64,000 bases of DNA, taken from the NCBI RefSeq assembly GCF_019970045.1, contig NZ_JAHXYI010000002.1:1-64000 (forward strand), given 5' to 3'. The first letter of the stretch is position 1. Every line of letters begins with the position of its first letter. Origin of the DNA: Chryseobacterium sp. GVT01B (lineage in GTDB: Bacteria > Bacteroidota > Bacteroidia > Flavobacteriales > Weeksellaceae). The position numbers were made by a program, and so were the translations under genes. Below, one piece after another: positions 32,528 through 40,605 of this stretch. The notes below the pieces were generated by a model. It saw only the letters and a program-made list of their open reading frames with translations, was not told where the DNA came from and made no database searches.

Positions 32528-34027
32528 TTAGTTGAATAAATCTACCTCTTCTCCTTTTCCTACAGGATATTCTTCTGTAAAGCATCCGAAACAGTGGTTG
32601 GCAGAACCTAAAATGGTTTTCAGGTTATCTATGCTTAAAAACTCCAGGGAATCTACTCCTAAATAATTTTTAAGTTCTTCTGTCGTCATGTTGGCAGAGA
32701 TCAGATCATCTTTAGACGGAGTATCAATTCCCAGATAACATGGTGCAATGATTGGCGGAGAAACACTTCTGAAGTGGATTTCCTTTACTCCTGCATCTTT
32801 TAGAATTTTAACAAGTCTCTTAGATGTTGTCCCTCGAACGATAGAATCATCAATGATCACTACTCTTTTATCCTTCATCTCAGAGATGATCGGGTTCAGT
32901 TTAAGGTTCACTACCCTTTCTCTCATTTCCTGTGTAGGAACAATGAAACTTCTTCCGATATATCTGTTTTTAATCAAAACAGGACGGAAAGGGATTCCTG
33001 AAGCTTTAGAGAACCCAATGGCAGCAGGAACTCCGGAATCCGGAACTCCAATAACCAGATCAGCCTCTACAGGAGCCTGTTCCCAGATTTTCTCCCCGGA
33101 TTTTTCTCTGATTTCGTATACATTGATGTTTTCTAAGGTAGAGTCAGGTCTTGCAAAGTAGATATATTCAAAAGAACAGATTCTTTGCTTTCCTTTCGCC
33201 TCATCCATCATATAAGAATGAAGTTTTCCAGGTTCGTTTTCATTGGTATAAATGATCTCACCAGGAAGTATATCACGTACATATTGAGCTCCTACAGCAT
33301 CCAATGCCACAGATTCTGAAGCTACTACATAAGATCTTTCGTCTATAGCTCCTAAAACCAATGGACGGATTCCGTTGAAGTCTCTGAATGCAAAGAATTT
33401 ATTTCTTGTCATTCCCACTACGGAATAAGCTCCTTCGATCTTTTCCATGGTTGCTTTAATAGCTCCGCGAAGACCTAAATCAAGGTTTTTCTGGATCAGT
33501 CTCAGGATCACCTCAGAATCGGATGTCGCTCTGAAAACCACGCCTTCAGCCTCTAATTCTGCTTTTAATTCTTTTGCATTGGTAAGGTTACCGTTGTGTG
33601 CTATAGAAAGTATAATCTGGTCATATTCGTTTTTCGCGAAAAATGGCTGGAAATTATATTTCTTCTTATCTCCTGCAGTGGTATAACGGGTATGCCCAAT
33701 TGCAGAATTTCCCATAAAAGTTTCAGGTTCCTGAATTTCTTTATAAACATCTAAAACCAGTCCTTCATCTTTCATATTGGTGATTCTTCCATCTTTTAAA
33801 ACGGAAATACCACAAGCTTCCTGGCCTCTGTGCTGTAATGCAAAAAGACCAAACTGTGAAAGAGAGAAAGTATCCAGATCATTATCCGAATACATTCCGA
33901 AAATCCCACACTCTTCATTGGGAGCATCCAGTCTTTCCTCTTCCTGAGTTCTGAAAAGATTTCTTCCGTAAGTCTGGGTTTCAAACTGTTTTAAATATTC
34001 ACTTTTATGAATGTCTAAACTTTTCAT
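32528..34027 (-). CDS. purF: Amidophosphoribosyltransferase
   Basis: The 499-residue enzyme makes phosphoribosylamine from PRPP and glutamine, the first step of purine synthesis. The N-terminal nucleophile is C40 in EECGIFG, so a 39-residue propeptide must be removed, longer than the 11 residues of the Bacillus enzyme. The PRPP-binding loop VVIIDDSIVRGTTSKR lies in the phosphoribosyltransferase half. C-terminal cysteines (ANHCFGCF and an earlier PCYLG) fit the Fe-S-containing Bacillus type. It is near purC in the same direction. Confidence 0.95.
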   Translation of the reverse strand: MKSLDIHKSEYLKQFETQTYGRNLFRTQEEERLDAPNEECGIFGMYSDNDLDTFSLSQFGLFALQHRGQEACGISVLKDGRITNMKDEGLVLDVYKEIQEPETFMGNSAIGHTRYTTAGDKKKYNFQPFFAKNEYDQIILSIAHNGNLTNAKELKAELEAEGVVFRATSDSEVILRLIQKNLDLGLRGAIKATMEKIEGAYSVVGMTRNKFFAFRDFNGIRPLVLGAIDERSYVVASESVALDAVGAQYVRDILPGEIIYTNENEPGKLHSYMMDEAKGKQRICSFEYIYFARPDSTLENINVYEIREKSGEKIWEQAPVEADLVIGVPDSGVPAAIGFSKASGIPFRPVLIKNRYIGRSFIVPTQEMRERVVNLKLNPIISEMKDKRVVIIDDSIVRGTTSKRLVKILKDAGVKEIHFRSVSPPIIAPCYLGIDTPSKDDLISANMTTEELKNYLGVDSLEFLSIDNLKTILGSANHCFGCFTEEYPVGKGEEVDLFN

Positions 34028-34050
34028 TTCTATTTTTTCTAATTGTAGAT

Positions 34051-34167
34051 CTTAGAAGTCAGATTTCAGATTTCAGACTAAAAGCTAACTTCAAATTTAA
34101 TTTTGTTTTAACCAACAAAGTATTTTCAGTATCAACATCTGATATATGAAATCTGGTATCTAAAGTC
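34051..34167. repeat. TCAGATTTCAGA-type degenerate repeat between purC and purF
   Basis: TTAGAAGTCAGATTTCAGA at the left and the complement of TGAAATCTGGTATCTAAAGT at the right form a poor inverted repeat. It is short and AT-rich, with no gene. Confidence 0.4.
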
Positions 34168-34890
34168 TTATTTCTGTAAAAGATTTTTAAGACGGTTGTA
34201 GATTTCTACATAAGCCTCAGTAACTTCTCCCAAGTCTCTTCTGAATCTGTCTTTGTCAAGCTTCTTCATAGTATCTTTGTCCCAAAGTCTGCAGGTATCC
34301 GGAGAAATCTCGTCAGCAAGGATAATTTCACCGTCTGAAGTTTTACCTAATTCGATTTTGAAATCTACAAGGATAATATTGATTTTATCAAACAGGTCGA
34401 TAAGGATTTCGTTGATATCTGAAGTTAACTCATACATCTCGTCAAGCTCTTCATAGGTAGCAGCTCCTAAGAAAACAGCGTGGTGATCATTGATAAGCGG
34501 ATCTCCCAATTCGTCTTTTTTGTAGCAGATATCGAAGATGGTTACCGGAGATTTGATTCCTTCTTCCACTCCTAATCTTTGTGCCATACTTCCTGCAGAG
34601 TAGTTTCTTACCACCATTTCCAAAGGAATGATAGATACTTTTCTTACCAACTGCTCTCTTTCGTCCAATTGTTTGATGAAATGAGTTTTGATTCCTTTTT
34701 CATTTAAGTATTCAAAAATAAGGGTTGTGATAGCATTGTTCATTTCCCCTTTAAGATCAACCTGACCTTTCTTTTGAGCGTTAAATGCTGTAGCATCGTC
34801 TTTGAAACGTACTACTACTTCATCAGGATTATCGGTTGCAAATACTTGTTTTGCTTTCCCCTCGTACAACATTTCTTTCTTTTGACTCAT
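34168..34890 (-). CDS. purC: Phosphoribosylaminoimidazole-succinocarboxamide synthase (SAICAR synthase)
   Basis: The 240-residue enzyme has the family signatures: [10 protein letters not shown] at the N-terminus, [15 protein letters not shown] near residue 92, and [10 protein letters not shown] followed by [14 protein letters not shown]. It ligates aspartate to CAIR with ATP. It is the gene before purF in transcription order, 140 bases upstream, with a repeat between them. Confidence 0.95.
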   Translation of the reverse strand: MSQKKEMLYEGKAKQVFATDNPDEVVVRFKDDATAFNAQKKGQVDLKGEMNNAITTLIFEYLNEKGIKTHFIKQLDEREQLVRKVSIIPLEMVVRNYSAGSMAQRLGVEEGIKSPVTIFDICYKKDELGDPLINDHHAVFLGAATYEELDEMYELTSDINEILIDLFDKINIILVDFKIELGKTSDGEIILADEISPDTCRLWDKDTMKKLDKDRFRRDLGEVTEAYVEIYNRLKNLLQK

Positions 34891-34926
34891 AATTTTACTT
34901 TCTAAATTGTAGTTAGATTTATTGAT

Positions 34927-35622
34927 TTATTTTATAATTATTCCTGTTAAGACAGCCAGTCCAAAACTCAGCAGTGTACCAATTAATACATATTCTGTAA
35001 GTTTTCTCTGTTTTGCCTGTGCAAGGTCGCTAAACCTGAAAACAGATTTGGCAGCCACCATGAAACCTACGCCTTCCCAGTGATTCACCATGATAAAAGT
35101 GAAGACCAGCAGACGTTCTAAAATTCCGATATATTTTCCGGCACTTGATAAAGATTCGGTTTGAATAGTGTTGGGGCCATCTGGAGCGGGTGTCCATGAT
35201 GACAGTAATATTTTGATAAAAATAGATGCGGGTGTCGTTAAAAACAACGCTGCCATAAGTATCTTTAAAAATTCCTGATTCTGTAAAAATGCAAAGCTGA
35301 ATTCCTGGAAATAAAATGAAACTCCGATAATCACAAGAACATGCAGCAGCTGATCAATGAAAAACCATCTTTTTTTAGTCTTTACATTTTGAAATGTCAG
35401 TTTGGCGGCATCAATAATAAAGTGAGTGATCCCTACCAAAACGGCTACCCACCAAAGTTTCAGATCCCAAAGAAAAATAAGACTTAATACAGTGTGAATC
35501 AGAACATGAAAGTATAAAAACTTACTTTTTAGTTTATAGTTCTCCTTATCTGCAACCCATGAATTTGGCTGAAGTATAAAATCTCCGAGTAGATGTGCCA
35601 ATATGAGTTTGATAAAGATCAT
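34927..35622 (-). CDS. DUF3307 integral membrane protein
   Basis: The 231-residue protein has about six to seven membrane helices. Its N-terminus LILAHLLGDFILQP carries the conserved His/Asp pair of DUF3307, followed by WVADKENYKLKSK and ITHFIIDAAKL. The function is unknown. It starts 2 bases after satD ends, so the two are translationally linked; this pairing is a recurrent Bacteroidota arrangement as far as I know. Confidence 0.85.
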   Translation of the reverse strand: MIFIKLILAHLLGDFILQPNSWVADKENYKLKSKFLYFHVLIHTVLSLIFLWDLKLWWVAVLVGITHFIIDAAKLTFQNVKTKKRWFFIDQLLHVLVIIGVSFYFQEFSFAFLQNQEFLKILMAALFLTTPASIFIKILLSSWTPAPDGPNTIQTESLSSAGKYIGILERLLVFTFIMVNHWEGVGFMVAAKSVFRFSDLAQAKQRKLTEYVLIGTLLSFGLAVLTGIIIK

Positions 35623-35624
35623 GC

Positions 35625-36230
35625 CTATAGTTCTGAGATTTTCTTTCTGAAATACTGGTTGGTTTCCACGATGAGCTCATAGTTGGCTCGCTTCAGTCTC
35701 TGACTTACCGAAGACTGTGAAATAGCAAATCTTTTAGCAAGATCTTCCTGGGTAATATCCTGATTCATGATCATTTCATGAATAATCTCTGCCGTAGCCA
35801 TAGTCCAGTTGTCAAAATCTTTGGAAGACCATTTCAGCAGGATATTAAGATCCCTGTCCACCGGGTCGCTGGATGTTTTGATGGCAACGGTGTGACCGTC
35901 ATTTTTAAGGTCATTAAGCAGTCTTCCGGAATGTACATAAGCCGTACCATTGGATTCTGTGATTTTCTCAGAAGAGAAACTTTCTTCACCAATGCCTATG
36001 GCTATTCTTACATCTAAATTTTCCAGACTTTTAATAAGAGATTTTATGGCTAGAAAACGCCAGAAAACGTCATCAATATTGCATTTGAACTGGAACTCAT
36101 CTCCCCTGTAGATTTCCCATGTGCCAGGAGCGCTTCCCCATCTTTCGAGAAGATTTTTAAGTCTGGTAATCCAAACTTCAGTGTCCGCATGCTGTGAATT
36201 TATAATATCACCGGTAATGACCGCTATCAT
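35625..36230 (-). CDS. SatD-family protein with C-terminal helix-turn-helix
   Basis: Residues 1-145 match the SatD family (AVITGDIINSQHAD start, YRGDEFQFKCN, AIGIGEE). The C-terminal part, about 155-185, is a helix-turn-helix (ITQEDLAKRFAISQSSVSQRLKRANYE). SatD was named in a streptococcal acid-tolerance operon, but its role is unclear. A -7 box TATATTTG ends 4 bases before the ATG, so the mRNA is probably leaderless. Two 18-bp palindromes upstream may be its own operator. Confidence 0.85.
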   Translation of the reverse strand: MIAVITGDIINSQHADTEVWITRLKNLLERWGSAPGTWEIYRGDEFQFKCNIDDVFWRFLAIKSLIKSLENLDVRIAIGIGEESFSSEKITESNGTAYVHSGRLLNDLKNDGHTVAIKTSSDPVDRDLNILLKWSSKDFDNWTMATAEIIHEMIMNQDITQEDLAKRFAISQSSVSQRLKRANYELIVETNQYFRKKISEL

Positions 36231-36476
36231 ACTGCAAATATAAGCATAATTACTTATAAATAAAAAATATAAGCAGAAACACTTATAGATATTGATTATT
36301 AGTGAATCTGCTTATATCGATTATGCAGTAACCATAAGGTTTTTAGGCTTTTAATGAAAAACTTAAATTTATGAAAATGCAAAAAACTGATGAAATTTTT
36401 ATCATTACATTTATTTAACTCTACATTTTTAACTTTATTTTTAAGCAAGAAGCTATTCCTGCTATCCACTCATACT
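36231..36476. other. Region between satD and the endonuclease gene
   Basis: It holds the satD operators and promoter in its left third. The remainder is AT-rich and gene-less and includes the downstream end of the endonuclease gene. I see no clear terminator for the latter. Confidence 0.4.
36235..36315 (-). promoter_or_regulatory. satD promoter with two 18-bp palindromes
   Basis: ATAAGCATAATTACTTAT (36240-36257) and ATAAGCAGAAACACTTAT (36269-36286) have the same architecture ATAAGCA-N5-ACTTAT, 29 bp apart; a fifth half-site TGCTTAT is at 36309-36315. The first palindrome overlaps the -7 box TATATTTG (complement of 36235-36242). Binding there would block satD transcription. Confidence 0.7.
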
Positions 36477-38390
36477 CTATCTTTTAATAAACTGATGGGC
36501 CTTATCATCAAGCTGCAAGAAATAAATTCCCGCCGGAATCCCCTGGACTGAAATATTTTTCTTATTTCTGAAAGGATCTTTCTCTGTGTAAATCACTTTT
36601 CCGGAAAGATCTATAATCCGGGCTGTTTTTACCTGTTCAGCAGTTCCGCTTACATAAAGATCATCGTAAACCGGGTTCGGGTATATTTTAAATTCACTGG
36701 CAGAAGTAATCAGTTCCGAAGACGACAATGTACCACCAAGATCCTGACAGTAATTAGAAGGATAAGAATCCCATTGGTTGATATTAAAGCTGCTTGCCGG
36801 CTGATTAACCGTACTTTTTCTGTATAAAGAGACGTTTCCATTATTATTAGTCGTGTATTTTACGCCGATAGCATCTATCGTAACCGTTTTATTATAAGCA
36901 AGCTCCACATAATTCTGTCCTGCAAACAACATAGGATCAGAAGCCGTTACAAATCTTGCCTGATCATTGGTATAACATGATAAAGTCGCTTTTGGATTCA
37001 AAATAACAAAAGTTTCATTATTTCCTACTTTTCCTTCCAACTCATAGGTATCTCCGCTATAAATAGCTCCTGACGAATTGTTTTTAAACTGGATATTGAT
37101 CCTGTAATTATTTAAATTGACTTCATGCCCTGTTTTATTAACGATTTCCAGGGCATTATTCTTAACGAAATCTGTATTGGTTCCTGAAATATACTTTGTA
37201 ATCATAAGATCCTGAGCATATGAATCTGAAGCAATTGTTGAAGTTGTAACCGTATTACTGAACGCAGATTCCAGATAAGCTTTGTCAAAAGCTTTCACTG
37301 TAAAAGTATATGTTGTAGACGGACTAAGGTGGTCTATGCTTATAGAAGTTCCTTTTGTAACAGCTACAGGTGTTGCTGAACCATTCATATAAATTCTGTA
37401 TCCTAAAACATCAGTATCAGGAGAAGCCGTCCAGTTCAGATTCACAAAATAAGCATTCTGTTGTGTTGAAACCAGAGATCCGGGAGCTGTTGGTGTAACA
37501 TTGTCAGGTGTTTCAGACCAGATCATATCAATCCACTCAGGATGGTCAATAAATGGATTTCTGTTTTTCTGAATGGTATAGATAGCATTATTCCTGTCGA
37601 TTTCTCTCTGCGAAACAGGATCTGCAGCGCTCCATTGCTTCAGCATGGCAACATAGGGAAGATCAACTGCTCTTTCTTCCGTTCCGTCAAGCGGACACTG
37701 ATCTGTAGCCGGTGTTAAGTTGGCTGATGTAGTATAGGCTGTATTAAACGACCCCAGTTTCCCTTCATATCTTACGGCAAAATATAATAAGGTTCTTGCA
37801 ATATCCCCTTTAAATTCGTTAATGGGTTCGTAAACTCTTCCGGTATAAGGATAATTTGGAATTGCAGCATTGGACATCCTCGAAGTATTGCTGAAAATAT
37901 AATGATTGGTATTATTTCCTATTCCATAAGGATAATTATTCCTGCGCTGGTTGATATAGGCATCAACAGGAATAATGAAGTTCAGATCCGAATACATAGG
38001 ATAATCACTGATAGAAGAACTTGTACTGAATGTACTTTGAGGCATCATATGTTCTCTGTTGTAGCCCAGTCCTTCTCCGGATGCACCCGCTATCAACTGA
38101 TCCGATTTGTATTCATAAGCATCCGGTCCAGAAGGTATTTCCGAATAGATATCCAGCATGTACTGTGTATTGGAAGCATCATGATCATAATATTTATCGA
38201 GGTCAGTCTGGTTATAAAGTGTCTTCAGATCGTCATAATGCCAGTTGACCATTTTATCCGAAATAATATCGTGCAGCTTCGACTTTAGGGCGTACCCCGT
38301 CAATCCGGCTGTTCCGTCATAATATCCGGCAGGTGCCTGCGCAGAAATATATGATGAAATTAAAATGATAGGAAGTAAATTTTTTTTCAT
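36477..38390 (-). CDS. Secreted endonuclease I-family nuclease with FN3, LTD-like and T9SS sorting domains
   Basis: The 637-residue protein has a signal peptide, then an endonuclease I catalytic domain (about 30-290) with the HNH-like active site GYNREHMMPQSTF (H114) and a later RRNNYPYGIGN segment. A fibronectin type III domain follows at about 297-385 and a lamin-tail-like beta domain at about 390-520. A T9SS type A sorting domain (KIYPNPVYDDLYVSG ... GIYFLQL) closes the protein. It would be exported to the surface or medium to degrade DNA or RNA. Confidence 0.9.
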   Translation of the reverse strand: MKKNLLPIILISSYISAQAPAGYYDGTAGLTGYALKSKLHDIISDKMVNWHYDDLKTLYNQTDLDKYYDHDASNTQYMLDIYSEIPSGPDAYEYKSDQLIAGASGEGLGYNREHMMPQSTFSTSSSISDYPMYSDLNFIIPVDAYINQRRNNYPYGIGNNTNHYIFSNTSRMSNAAIPNYPYTGRVYEPINEFKGDIARTLLYFAVRYEGKLGSFNTAYTTSANLTPATDQCPLDGTEERAVDLPYVAMLKQWSAADPVSQREIDRNNAIYTIQKNRNPFIDHPEWIDMIWSETPDNVTPTAPGSLVSTQQNAYFVNLNWTASPDTDVLGYRIYMNGSATPVAVTKGTSISIDHLSPSTTYTFTVKAFDKAYLESAFSNTVTTSTIASDSYAQDLMITKYISGTNTDFVKNNALEIVNKTGHEVNLNNYRINIQFKNNSSGAIYSGDTYELEGKVGNNETFVILNPKATLSCYTNDQARFVTASDPMLFAGQNYVELAYNKTVTIDAIGVKYTTNNNGNVSLYRKSTVNQPASSFNINQWDSYPSNYCQDLGGTLSSSELITSASEFKIYPNPVYDDLYVSGTAEQVKTARIIDLSGKVIYTEKDPFRNKKNISVQGIPAGIYFLQLDDKAHQFIKR

Positions 38391-38581
38391 GCTTTAAAAA
38401 TTGGGGAACTAAAATAGTGAAATAAAAAACGGAAAAGATTGAATATTTTATTAAGAAAACATTAATTCTGAAAATATAAAAAATTGAAAATTAAACGCAT
38501 TACCGCTTAAATATTACGAATGAAATAATTTATTTTAGCATTCCATCAATTTGGTTATCTTTGGGCACTAACTATTATTAT

Positions 38582-39721
38582 ATGAATACAGAGACTATTG
38601 ACAACATCAAAATGATAGCGGAGACGGCTAGAGAATTTGCAGAAAAGAATATCAGACCGAACATTATGGAGTGGGATGAAAGCCAGACTTTTCCAAAAGA
38701 CTTATTCCACCAGTTAGGTGAGATGGGTTTTATGGGAATTGTTGTTCCTGAACAATATGGAGGTTCTGGTTTAGGTTATCATGAGTATGTGACTATTCTG
38801 GATGAAATTTCTCAGGTTGACCCATCTATCGGTCTTTCTGTAGCAGCGCACAACTCTCTTTGCACCAACCATATCTATGAATTTGGAAATGAAGAGCAGA
38901 GACACAAATGGCTTCCTCAGCTGGCTTCCGGAAAAGTAATCGGAGCTTGGGGTCTTACAGAACACAATACAGGTTCAGATTCAGGAGGAATGTCTACTAC
39001 TGCTGTAAAAGATGGTGATGAATGGATCATCAACGGAGCTAAAAACTTTATTACTCACGCTATTTCAGGAGATATTGCCGTAGTAATGACAAGAACAGGA
39101 GAAATAGGTGCTAAGAACAACTCTACAGCTTTTGTTTTAGAAAAAGGAATGCCTGGGTTTACTTCCGGGAAAAAAGAAAATAAATTAGGAATGCGTGCTT
39201 CCGAAACTGCAGAACTCATCTTTGATAATGTGCGCGTACCGGATTCTCACCGTTTAGGAGAAGTAGGTGAAGGTTTCAAGCAGGCTATGAAAGTATTGGA
39301 TGGTGGTAGAATTTCTATCGCTGCTCTAAGCTTAGGTACTGCGAGAGGAGCTTACAAAGCTGCTCTGAAATACGCAAAAGAGAGACATCAGTTCGGAAAG
39401 CCTATTGCAGATTTCCAGGCGATCAACTTTATGTTAGCAGATATGGCAACAGAAATTGATGCTGCTGAACTTCTTATCCAGAGAGCTTCTACTTTGAAGA
39501 ATGCAAAACAGAAAATGACAAAAGAAGGAGCTATGGCAAAACTGTATGCTTCTGAAGCTTGTGTGAGAATTTCTAACAATGCTGTTCAGATTTTCGGAGG
39601 ATACGGTTATACAAAAGATTTCCCGGCTGAAAAGTTCTACAGAGACTCTAAGCTTTGTACAATCGGAGAAGGTACTTCTGAGATTCAGAGACTGGTTATC
39701 GGAAGAGATATTACAAAATAA
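38582..39721 (+). CDS. Acyl-CoA dehydrogenase
   Basis: The 379-residue flavoenzyme has VPEQYGGSGLGYHEY, the FAD-binding AWGLTEHNTGSDSGG, and IFGGYGYTKDFPAEKFYRDSK near the end. The catalytic glutamate is in CTIGEGTSEIQRL. It oxidises acyl-CoA to enoyl-CoA in fatty-acid or branched-chain degradation; chain length cannot be fixed. I chose ATG 38582; an in-frame TTG at 38561 lies within the predicted -7 box TATCTTTG (38556-38563), so it cannot be the start. Confidence 0.93.
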   Translation: MNTETIDNIKMIAETAREFAEKNIRPNIMEWDESQTFPKDLFHQLGEMGFMGIVVPEQYGGSGLGYHEYVTILDEISQVDPSIGLSVAAHNSLCTNHIYEFGNEEQRHKWLPQLASGKVIGAWGLTEHNTGSDSGGMSTTAVKDGDEWIINGAKNFITHAISGDIAVVMTRTGEIGAKNNSTAFVLEKGMPGFTSGKKENKLGMRASETAELIFDNVRVPDSHRLGEVGEGFKQAMKVLDGGRISIAALSLGTARGAYKAALKYAKERHQFGKPIADFQAINFMLADMATEIDAAELLIQRASTLKNAKQKMTKEGAMAKLYASEACVRISNNAVQIFGGYGYTKDFPAEKFYRDSKLCTIGEGTSEIQRLVIGRDITK

Positions 39722-39741
39722 ATCTTTAAATCCCAATACAA

Positions 39742-40239
39742 ATGATTAAACAGGCACTTTTAGGTGAATTTCTGCACGAAGCGGAAAACACCAGAAAAAT
39801 TTTACAGGCAATCCCTGACAGCGCACTGGACTGGAAACCGTCCGAAAAAAACTGGACAACCGGTCAGCTGGCCTCTCATATTGCTGAAGTATACAATTGG
39901 TACGAATCCACTTTCAATGAGGATACTTTTGATATGGGTGCATACAAGTATGACAAAGGAGACATTTCCAAAGCGGAAAATGTCCTTGCAAAATTTGAAG
40001 AAAATGTTGCCAACGCACAGAAAGTTCTTGAAAACTCGGATGAAAACACTTATTTTAATGAATGGAAAATGGAAATGAACGGAAATGTAATTTTCCCGCC
40101 ATCTCCGAGAATTCAGGTGGTAAGAGGCTTTCTTTATAATCATCTGTACCATCACAGAGGCGAATTGGTTGTTTATTTAAGATCGACCGGGAACAAAGTC
40201 CCTGGACTTTATGGTCCTACTGCTGATGATAAAATGTAA
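39742..40239 (+). CDS. DinB-family protein
   Basis: The 165-residue protein is a DinB-like four-helix bundle with candidate metal-binding histidines in QLASHIAEVYNWY and LYNHLYHHRGELVVYLRSTG. Many such proteins are thiol-dependent transferases or hydrolases. It starts 20 bases after the acyl-CoA dehydrogenase stop, so they are probably co-transcribed, and a strong terminator follows. Its substrate is unknown. Confidence 0.88.
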   Translation: MIKQALLGEFLHEAENTRKILQAIPDSALDWKPSEKNWTTGQLASHIAEVYNWYESTFNEDTFDMGAYKYDKGDISKAENVLAKFEENVANAQKVLENSDENTYFNEWKMEMNGNVIFPPSPRIQVVRGFLYNHLYHHRGELVVYLRSTGNKVPGLYGPTADDKM

Positions 40240-40252
40240 TTAAGAATTATAT

Positions 40253-40289
40253 AAAAAAAGCTGTTTCATTTTGAAACAGCTTTTTTTAT
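40253..40289 (+). terminator. Terminator after the DinB gene
   Basis: A 16-bp stem with GCTGTTTCA / TGAAACAGC core and flanking A7/T7, loop TTT. Confidence 0.9.
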
Positions 40290-40605
40290 ACACAAACGTA
40301 GAGCTATGTAGTAACATTTACTAAAATTTAATTCACTAATACTATTCACATATAATTAAATAATTAATAAATTATATTGTCTCATTTTAATAAATTAATA
40401 AAAATATACATCTATTTCATTTTTTTCAAAATTAAAATTCATTTCATTGCTTTTGCATTTCTTTTATTAATAAGCTTTTTCAATTATATTCAATGTATTG
40501 CATAGTATTTTAAATCTGTATTCTAAATTTCTCTTAAAAAATTTTGTTTTTGATAATATATTTTTCATTAGCTTTGATATTCCACAATCAAATTTAATAT
40601 TTAAT
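40290..40605. other. AT-rich spacer before the metalloprotease gene
   Basis: About 315 bases with no gene. An open frame runs from about 40498 into the metalloprotease, but its residues are not a signal peptide and I treat it as untranslated. I see no clean TAnnTTTG box. Confidence 0.4.

Noticed and set aside
40498..40605. N-terminal extension of the metalloprotease
   Set aside because: The added residues are AT-driven and place a signal peptide in the interior. The signal peptide starts at 40606.
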